Shown here: positions 56,536 through 64,000 of the stretch, piece after piece
Layout: each line of letters opens with the position of its first letter
How positions within the stretch are numbered: position 1 is the stretch's first letter
Source of the DNA: Hyperoodon ampullatus
Taxonomy: Eukaryota > Chordata > Mammalia > Artiodactyla > Ziphiidae
Assembly (NCBI GenBank): GCA_949752795.1
Contig: OX457068.1
Location: forward strand, 58,283,582 to 58,347,581
Direction: 5' to 3'
DNA: 64,000 bases
Position numbers and translations under genes: made by a program
The notes under the pieces: model-generated
The model's input: the letters and a program-made list of their open reading frames with translations, nothing else
Database searches by the model: none
Told to the model about the DNA's origin: nothing

Positions 56536-57310
56536 CTGGTTCTTCTTCACCTTGATATGTCCAGCTCACTGCTGCCAGAGTTATAATAGCTGACTATTAC
56601 TTCTGTGCTCAGAAGAGTATTCTGTGCCCCACCATGCATAGAATAAAGAATAAACTCATTAGCTGTCTATTGAAAGCCATGTGCAAACCATCACCACTAG
56701 CATAAAATAGATAGCCTGGGGTTCTTTGCTCTCCCACAAACTGGCCATTTCCCCCCCACCCCCACCCCCCGGCCTGCTACATGCTTTCACATGCCCTCCT
56801 GCATACATACAAGCTGGTTTCCTGGTCTGAGGTGATCAACACCTCCCATGACACCTGGCTAACTTCTTATACATTGATTGGCTCCCCACCAGCACTCTGG
56901 GCATGCCTCTCTCATGGAATGTACCATATTACATTGACTTTATCTAGAGGGACAAAACTTATGTCACATTCATCTTGGGTCCCCAGTTCAAGGCATATGC
57001 ATTTGATCAAACTGAACCAACTACACATCTCTGCTCATATTATTTCTCCTTTGGGAATCTTATTTTCTCTCAGGTCTTATTTTCTCCCCTAGCCATGCCT
57101 CTCTCAACCCTGCTACATTCTGTGACTGGTGAGCTACTTTTTATCTTATACTTGCTGCTTATACATTACCTCTTTTGTGAACCCTCACCAAGGTCTCTCT
57201 CACCATTTAACTTCATTGCAAGCAGTTGGAGGAAAGCAGCCAGGCTACTCAGGATCATGTTCCTAGACCCTAGCCCAGGCTCTCGATACACATTTGTGGA
57301 ATGAATATTA
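56536..57310 (+). mobile_element. L2 LINE 3' region, sense, diverged
   Basis: The layout follows L2 from its C-terminal coding region ('agaataaagaataaactc', 'tagctgtctattgaaagcc') to the 3' terminus ('ctctcgatacacatttgtgg', then aatgaata). About 775 bp. The middle is diverged or partly replaced. Confidence 0.6.
56751..56770 (-). repeat. C-rich tract, G-quadruplex potential on the minus strand
   Basis: Three C-runs of 7, 5 and 6 separated by single A residues. Splitting the longest run gives four G-tracts on the complementary strand. Confidence 0.7.
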
Positions 57311-58754
57311 TTAGTTTTTGTTTCTAAGTTAATTTAAATTTCATAAAATTCTTTTACCTAAATCATCTCTTTTTATAAAACAAGGAGATTATATAGGTAT
57401 GGTAAACAATGTTAACCTTCTTTTAATGCATAAAGAGATTGAGATTCATACAAAATGGAACCCAGACAAGATCAGAGTTCAAAAGCCAATGTGGGATTCA
57501 AACTATTATATTTTACGTAAACTGAGTTTTTGTAGTTGTTTGTTTTCTTTTTTACTATTTCTATAATGAGATAGTCACCAGAGTCCTCTTCTCATGGACT
57601 CTGGAAATCCTATCCTCCCAACTGGGATCACCTCAAGCCTTCAACATGATGCTTTCGCACACCCCCAGGCTGTGTGACCTCCTATTTCTCTGTTAGTTGG
57701 CAGGTCACCTGTGTGACATGTATGGCAAGAGGGGCCTGACATTTGTGGAGTTCCTATGTGGTAGAAATTTCATATTTACTATGCAGTTCTTACATAAACC
57801 CTTTGCTCTACCTAACTATGATCTTTTATTATTTCATGTTGTTATTTTATAAATTCCTCTGTGGGGAGTGTAGGTTTTTGGTTATCATTTGTATCAACCT
57901 GCATATAAGAGAAGCCAGACTGAAATTCTTATCTTCTGACTCTGATTCCATGGTATTTTCATCAGACCACACACTGTCTAATTAACGAAAGGTGAGAGTT
58001 ACAGCCTCTTAGACCTGAGCAGGTCACATTCTTAATAACACACATTAAAAAAATTCCTTGCATTCTCTACCTTAAGAAATTTCCTTCTCCTCTTTTGAAA
58101 ATTGACAAGTAACCAACCAAACACAGAAACGAAGCATCATCTTTGGCCCAACTTGCTCTTCATAAAACCAGAAAAAATATGATTTCTTTATCAGAAAGTG
58201 CATTTTTTTTTCATTCCAGTGAACAGCTCTATTTCAAAAGTAACTTTCCTTTGCCAGAAGAATGCCTTTGGTGCAAGCACTGTGTTCTTAGATAAAGCCA
58301 GCCTACCAGGGGCAAAATGACAAGGGAAGAATGGCATCCTCTTGGAAATACCTGGTGGGTGTGTTGTTCTTGAATATACCTTCTGTTATGGGCAGTGGTT
58401 TGTTCTGTGAAGTTGAGGTATTAGGGAAAGTGGAATTTGTCTAATGACAAAAGGAGCATAAAATTTGGGGAAAAGGGCAAGGACATTACAAAGCTATTCA
58501 GCATCAGAAATTTCACGGAAGTTAATAGACAGGATGTGTTAGAAGTAATGTGTGCTGTGGCCAAAATTACTCTGTATGTGGATTTTTCTAGATTTGGAAG
58601 GCCAGTTTGACTGTTCACATGATTACAAAGGACCCAACATTAAACACAGATTAAGTAATGATCACTTTCTTGGAAAAGCTTGAGAACTGAATGAAATCCT
58701 AGAGTGATGGGATCATTGAATTAAAAGGCTGCAGAGGAATCTTAGAGGATATCC
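57311..58754. other. Unassigned sequence
   Basis: No repeat or gene recognised. Short frames of 80 (+) and 65 (-) codons have no motifs. Confidence 0.5.
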
Positions 58755-58918
58755 TCTAGAATTATGTTTTTTAAATGATTGGTCATAACCCTTTAGATAG
58801 GCATGAAATCAATTTAACAGCATTAAAAAAATTAAAATGGAACTGAACCAAAATAGCATAGGGCAATTCATATAACAAGATAAGATACTGTTTCATGAAA
58901 ATAACTTTTACTCACATA

Positions 58919-58954
<36 letters not shown>

Positions 58955-59025
58955 GTTTGATTTAAAATATATTTATACATGTCTTACAGTGGGTCATGTC
59001 AAAATGTTTAAAAATCACTACCCTA
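58755..59025 (+). mobile_element. Probable hAT DNA transposon remnant with (CA)n
   Basis: 'gattggtcataacccttta', 'ggcatgaaatcaatttaac', 'ctgtttcatgaaaataact' and 'cttacagtgggtcatgtca' followed by 'aaaatcactaccc' match a common non-autonomous mammalian hAT family, with the typical ends gattggt / accctag-like. Diverged. Confidence 0.55.
58921..58951. repeat. (CA)n microsatellite
   Basis: About 31 bp of uninterrupted CA repeats, located in the DNA-transposon remnant. Confidence 0.97.
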
Positions 59026-59032
59026 GACCTAA

Positions 59033-59145
59033 CTTCCAGGAGAACAGGGAAGAATCTGTTTTGTTTTGTTTTGTTTTTCCCCACCACTGAATGTCCTATG
59101 TCTAGCACAGTACCTGACCCAAACAAGGTAAATATATGTCGACTG
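59033..59145 (+). repeat. L2 LINE 3' end, sense, with (TTTTG)n
   Basis: 'ccaggagaacagggaagaat' and 'tagcacagtacctgaccc' are the L2 3' end. A (TTTTG)n expansion at about 59058-59078 has grown from its 'tctgttttgt' segment. Confidence 0.65.
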
Positions 59146-59159
59146 GTCTAGACCACCCC

Positions 59160-59260
59160 TGTTATCATATTACTGTGGCCCAGAAAAGTGAAATGTCTTG
59201 CCTAAACTCACAAAACTGGTTAGTGAAAGAATCAGGAGTTCTTGGTACTGAGTCATGTTT
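59160..59260 (-). repeat. MIR SINE fragment, antisense
   Basis: 'tggcccagaaaagtgaaatg', 'tcttgcctaaactcacaaa' and 'ctggttagtgaaagaatca' match the reverse MIR core and head. Confidence 0.68.
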
Positions 59261-59686
59261 TACAATGTTTTCTACTCCATCCTTCAAAAAAAAATTCTTC
59301 ATAGAATTGTCATTGTATTGGCAGCTTAAACTATTTTCCCTTATAACATGAATCCCTTTTCTAGGAATTTGACCTTTTCCTGATCCCCCCAGTCCTTTCT
59401 GGTTCTGCCCATTACACCTGTTCCCCTTTGTCTTGGAATAATTGGCCCTGAGCTTAGCATCTGTCCTCAGACCATTGTCCATCATCTCATCACTCATTTA
59501 GCCTAGACTTTTGGTCATAGTGTCCTTCATCTTGGCCCCTGCCATGTTGTCTTAGATCTCAAGCCCCATAACCTGGATCATCATTAACTCATACTATTTT
59601 CTATTAATTTTACTTAGTTGCAATGATACTAGTTGCATTCTGCTTTCTTCTACTAATATTTTAAATGATAAAGTGTTTAATGAGGA
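59261..59686. other. Unassigned sequence
   Basis: Nothing recognised. Confidence 0.5.
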
Positions 59687-59698
59687 TAAGGGTCCTTT

Positions 59699-59811
59699 TC
59701 TTTTTTTGTCCACACTATATGGCTTGCGGGATCCCTGACCAGGGATAGAACCCGGGTTCCCTGCAGTGGAAGCACAGAGTCCTAAGCACTAGACCACCAG
59801 GTGATTACCTG
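59699..59811 (-). mobile_element. Short older CHR-type SINE, antisense
   Basis: Poly-T then 'atggcttgcgggatccctga', 'ccagggatagaacccggg', ending 'ctagaccaccaggtgatta'. Flanking taagggtccttt (59687-59698) and taagggcctttc (59812-59823) are similar. Resembles the copy at 34833. Confidence 0.85.
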
Positions 59812-59823
59812 TAAGGGCCTTTC

Positions 59824-60289
59824 AAACTCTGATATATTATGATAATTGCAGGGAAAACATGCAGGTATTAGGCAAAGCACTATTTTAATTGTACCAGAAG
59901 TACAACTCAAACTAGAATAAGGAAAAATAAAAGGAAGATATTTAATGGCTCCAGGCTTCGGGGCTCCACAGTTTGAATTTTGTTTCCTCCTGTGGTTTGA
60001 TCTTATATTCTCCTTGATGAAGTTTGACTTCCCATATGTGCCAAGGGAAGTTGGCAGGTCTGGATTCACCTACTTCAGATTCCCCAGTGGAAAAGAGAGC
60101 TGCCTCCTTTTAGTGTCTGTATATCAACTCCAGAAATCAGCTCTAACTGGTCTTGCTTGGATCATTCTGTCACCTTCTTGGTGTGCTGGGTTATATGATT
60201 GACAGTCTTACTATATCTCTCTTCTCTAGAACTTGCTGTTGGGAGCAGAAGCTGATCGACTGCCTCTAGTTACCACATCTCTGAATCAC
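59824..60289. other. Unassigned, possibly old LTR sequence
   Basis: 'ggctccaggcttcggggctc' and 'cttggtgtgctgggttatat' feel repeat-like, but I cannot assign them. Confidence 0.35.
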
Positions 60290-60660
60290 ACCAGGCCGCA
60301 TTTTCACTGAGTTGCTCCCAGCCAATGACCAAGCACAGTGGGAATACTCAAACCAGACCATTTCTGTCTCCTGAGGGATTCCTCTAATGGGCTTTACTGA
60401 GTTCAGAGACCCCCTCCCCCCACCCCACATTGGCCTGGCTGAGACTCTCTCAGAACTGCACTGTAGTCTGATGTCCTTCCACCCAATTCTTCCCTCCCTT
60501 TCTCCTTTTATAGATGTCAAACCTGCATCATGGTCTACACGAAGTTTCTCCTTGCTTATTTCTACTGTCTCCTTCTTCGTCTTTCACAAATGTTTCCTCC
60601 AATAAACCCCTTGCTTTCTAATCCTGACTTGCTGTCTACTTCTGGGAGGATGTGAACTGA
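60290..60660 (+). mobile_element. Ancient LTR-like repeat, sense
   Basis: 'gctcccagccaatgaccaag', 'attcttccctccctttctcc' and 'aataaaccccttgctttcta' have the layout of an old retroelement 3' LTR with a polyadenylation signal at 60601-60606. Family not certain. A C-rich run (60410-60426) gives minus-strand G-quadruplex potential. Confidence 0.4.
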
Positions 60661-61385
60661 TTCAGTTTCGAATCACATAGAATGGGGATGAGATGATTCA
60701 CCTAAGGAAGAGATGTCGGGTGTACAAAAGAAAACACATGCGCACTACAGGCTGCATCTTTGGGTGTCTGTCAAGTATGGATCATGATTTAGATAAGATA
60801 TAGAGTAAGTGCCAAGGTCAGAGCAATTAGGCCAGTTTCAAGCCCTCAGGTGTCTTCTAGAGGAGATGATATTCCTAAGGGACAGTGAAGTCTCTAAGGA
60901 TCAAGATAAAGACATCACGTCTTGGTTTTTGAATTTGTTAAAAGGGATTACTCTAGATGCTCATTCAGACTTGTTACATGTGTTACTCTGAGCCCTGAAC
61001 AGACATTAGCCATACAGCCACTTGTGTTACTAACATTGCACTACCCACCTGATGTTTCCAGAGCCTGTTTTGCTTATTTTTTAATTAAAAAAACAATAAC
61101 AGAGAAGTAAGACATCCATCTACACATCATTTGGAATTGACAAAAGCTAATGTTTTGTTATATGTGCTTCATATTTGTTTTTCGGTTGTTGTGCAATGAT
61201 TCTACTTTTTAAGGGGAACTTTATCAGGACCAAGAAATGCAGGGTTTTTGGTGGTGAGTAAATATAATTTTTCCACTACTTAGCCTCAAGATATCCACCC
61301 TGTAATGTCATTGATTTTCTTGGTGATAATCCATTTGGCATTCATTATTTCTTTCTTTTGGTAAAATTATTTAAGAGCCTATTAT
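60661..61385. other. Unassigned sequence
   Basis: Nothing recognised. Confidence 0.5.
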
Positions 61386-64000
61386 TATTTTTTTTTTATT
61401 TTGTTAAATGATTTTATTTTTTTACATCTTTATTGGAGTATAAGTGCTTTACAATGGTGTGTTAGTTTCTGCTTTATAACGAAGTGAATCAGTTATACAT
61501 ATACATATGTTCCCATATCTCTTCCCTCTTGCGTCTCCCTCCCTCCCACCCTCCCTATCCCACCCCTCTAGGTGGTCACAAAGCACCGAGCTGATCTCCC
61601 TGTGTTATGCGGCTGCTTCCCACTAGCTATCTATTTTATGTTTGGTAGTGTATACATCTCCCTGCCACTCTCTCACTCTGTCACAGCTTACCCTTCCCCC
61701 TCCCATATCCTCAAGTCCATTCTCTAGTAGGTCTGTGTCTTTATTCTTGTCTTACCCCTAGGTTCTTCATGACATTTTTTTTTCTTAAATCCCATATATA
61801 TGTGTTAGCACACGGTATTTGTCTTTCTCTTTCTGACTTACTTCACTCTGTATGACAGACTCTAGGTCCATCCACCTCATTACAAATAGCTCAATTTCGT
61901 TTCTTTTTGTGGCTGAGTAGTATTCCATTGCATATATGTGCTACATCTTCTTTATCCATTCATCCGATGATGGACATTTAGGTAGTTTCCATCTCTGGGC
62001 TATTGTAAATAGAGCTGCAATGAACATTTTGGTACATGACGCTTTTTGAGCTATGGTTTTCTCAGGGTATATGCCCAGCAGTGGGACCACTGGGTCATAT
62101 GGTAGTTCCATTTGCAGTTTTTTAAGGAACTGCCATACTGTTCTCCATAGTGGCCGTACCAATTCACATTCCCACCAGCAGTGCAAGAGTGTTCTCTTAT
62201 CTCCACACCCTCTCCAGCATTTATTGTTTTTATATTTTTTGATGATGGCCATTCTGACTGGAGTGAGATGATATCTCATTGTAGTTTTGATTTGTATTTC
62301 TCTAATGATTAATGATGTTGAGCATTTATTCATGTGTTTGTTGGCAGTCTGTATATCTTCTTTGGAGAAATGTCTATTTAGGTCTTCTGCCCATTGTTGG
62401 ATTGGGTTGTTGTTTTTTTGTTATTGAGCTGCATGAGCTGCTTGTAAATTTTGGAGATTCATCCTTTGTCAGTTGCTTCATTTGAAAATATTTTCTCCAT
62501 TCTGAGGGTTGTCTTTTGGTCTTCTTTATGGTTTCCTTTACTGTGTAAAAGCTTCGAAGTTTCATTAGGTCGCATTTGTTTATTTGTCTGTTTATTTCCA
62601 TTTCTCTAGAAGGTGGGTCAAAAAAGAACCTTGCTGGGATTTATGTCATAGAGTGTTCTGCCTATGCTTTGCTCTAAGAGTTTGATAGTTTCTGGCCTTA
62701 CATTTAGGTCTTTAATCCATTTTGAGCTTATTTTTGTGTATGGTGTTAGGAAGTGATCTAATCTCATACTTTTACATGTCCCTGTCCAGTTTTCCCAGCA
62801 TCACTTATTGAAGAGGCTGTCCTTTCTCCACTGTACATTCTTGCCTCCTTTATCAAAGATAAGGTGACCATATGTGCATGGGTTTATCTATGGGCTTTCT
62901 ATCCTGTTCCATTGATCTATATTTCTGGTTTTGTGCCAGTACCATACTGTCTTGATTACTGTAGCTTTGTAGTATAGTCTGAAGTCAGGGAGCCTGATTC
63001 CTCCAGCTCAGTTTTTCGTTCTCAAGATTGCTTTGGCTATTTGGGATCTTTTGGGTTTCCATACAAATTGTGAATTTTTTGTCCTGGTTCTGTGAAAAAT
63101 GCCAGTGGTAGTTTGATAGGGATTGCATTGAATCTGTAGACTGCTTTGGGTAGTAGAGTCATTTTCACAGTGTTGATTCTTCCAATTCAAGAACATGGTA
63201 TATCTCTCCATCTATTTGTATCATCTTTAATTGCTTTCATCAATGCCTTATAATTTTCTGCATACAGGTCTTTTGTCTCCTTAGGTAGGTTTATTCCTAA
63301 ATATTTTATTCTTTTTGTTGCAATGGTAAATGGGGGTGTTTTTTTGATTTCCCTTTCAGATGTTTAATCACTAGTGTATAGGAATGCCAGAGATTTCTGT
63401 GCATAAATTTTGTATCCTGCTACTTAACCAAATTCATTGACTAGCTCTAGTAGTTTTCTGGTAGGATTCTTAGGATTCTCTATGTATAGTATCATGTCAT
63501 CTGCAAACAGTGACAGTTTTACTTCTTCTTTTCCGATTTGGATTCCCTTTATTTCTTTTTCTTCTCTGATTGCTGTGGCTAAAACTTCCAAAACTATGTT
63601 GAATAAGAGTGGTAAGAGTGGGCAACCTTGTCTTGTTCCTGATCTTAGTGGAAATGGTTTCAGTTTTTCACCATTGAGGACAATATTGGCTGTGGATTTG
63701 TCATATATGGCCTTTATTATGTTGAGGAAAGTTCCCTCTATGTCTACTTTCTGCAGGGTTTTATCATAAATGGGTGTTGAATTTTGTCGAAAGCTTTCTC
63801 TGCATTGATTGAGATGACCATAAGGTTTTTCTCCTTCAATTTGTTAATATGGTGTATCACATTGATTTGCGTATATTGAAGAATCCTAGCATTCCTGGAA
63901 TAAACCCCACTTGATCATGGTGTATAATAATTTTAATATGCTGTTGGATTCTGCTTTCTAGTGTTTTGTTGAAGATTTTTGCATCTATGTTCATCAGTGA
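61386..64000 (-). mobile_element. Relatively young LINE-1, antisense, running off the window
   Basis: Poly-T, 3' UTR ('ttattggagtataagtgctt'), ORF2 C-terminus and RT up to the window edge, in the same order and orientation as the elements at 18720 and 24443. The RT motif F-A-D-D is intact (reverse complement gtcatctgcaaa at 63496-63507). Target-site duplication and 5' end lie outside the window. Confidence 0.96.
61941..64000 (-). pseudogene. LINE-1 ORF2 remnant, partial at window edge
   Basis: C-terminal block at 61941-62333 ([20 protein letters not shown]), further blocks at 62374-62601 and 63008-63211, and RT up to the window edge. Frameshifts separate the blocks, and an in-frame TAA disrupts the N-P-K-region around 63366. 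Whether the upstream part is intact cannot be seen. Confidence 0.88.

Overview
This window is mammalian nuclear DNA and almost certainly comes from a whale or dolphin (Cetacea). The main evidence is a set of tRNA-derived SINEs of the CHR type (Cetacea-Hippopotamus-Ruminant). Five are near-complete copies and one is a stub of the CHR-2-like form that dominates cetacean genomes. Three more are older, more diverged copies. There are also several cetartiodactyl-type LINE-1 3' ends, and I saw no BovB LINE, which would be expected in a ruminant. The genus cannot be determined from these data.

I found no supportable host protein-coding gene, no exon with convincing splice context, and no structural RNA gene. 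The long open frames are LINE-1 ORF fragments, SINE-borne frames, or frames I cannot match to anything. The window reads as intergenic or deep intronic DNA built by layers of transposon insertion.

Layout: 1-9.2 kb holds CHR SINEs, a hAT fossil, MIR, old LINE-1 pieces, a LINE-1 3' end with an internal (TA)n, and an unexplained GC-rich block at about 5.55-6.2 kb. 9.6-15.2 kb holds a MIR followed by a long antisense L2 split by two LINE-1s in opposite orientations. 18.7-26.4 kb holds two relatively young antisense LINE-1s 3 kb apart. 26.4-33 kb is mostly older sequence: MIRs, a mariner/Tigger-type MITE with visible inverted ends, and a strong CTCF-like site at 32470. 33.2-39.9 kb is an old antisense LINE-1 composite, interrupted by a probable solo LTR, a short CHR SINE and a CHR-2 SINE. 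42.4-42.9 kb is an MLT1-type LTR.

43.4-50.7 kb is the most structured part. A full-length (about 6.36 kb) but coding-dead LINE-1 sits inside an older truncated LINE-1, and the older element is flanked by a diverged direct duplication of about 135 bp. 50.8-53.3 kb is the largest block free of recognisable repeats. 53.3-61.4 kb mixes CHR SINEs, L2, MIR, a hAT fossil and microsatellites. 61.4 kb to the end is another young antisense LINE-1 that runs out of the window.

Nothing here looks like a new functional system. The observations most worth checking are the nested LINE-1 with its long flanking duplication, the CTCF-like site, the GC-rich orphan block, the CHR-2 insertions with clean target-site duplications (possible phylogenetic markers), and the repeat-free block near 51 kb. 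All repeat family names come from recall of consensus sequences, not from a database search.
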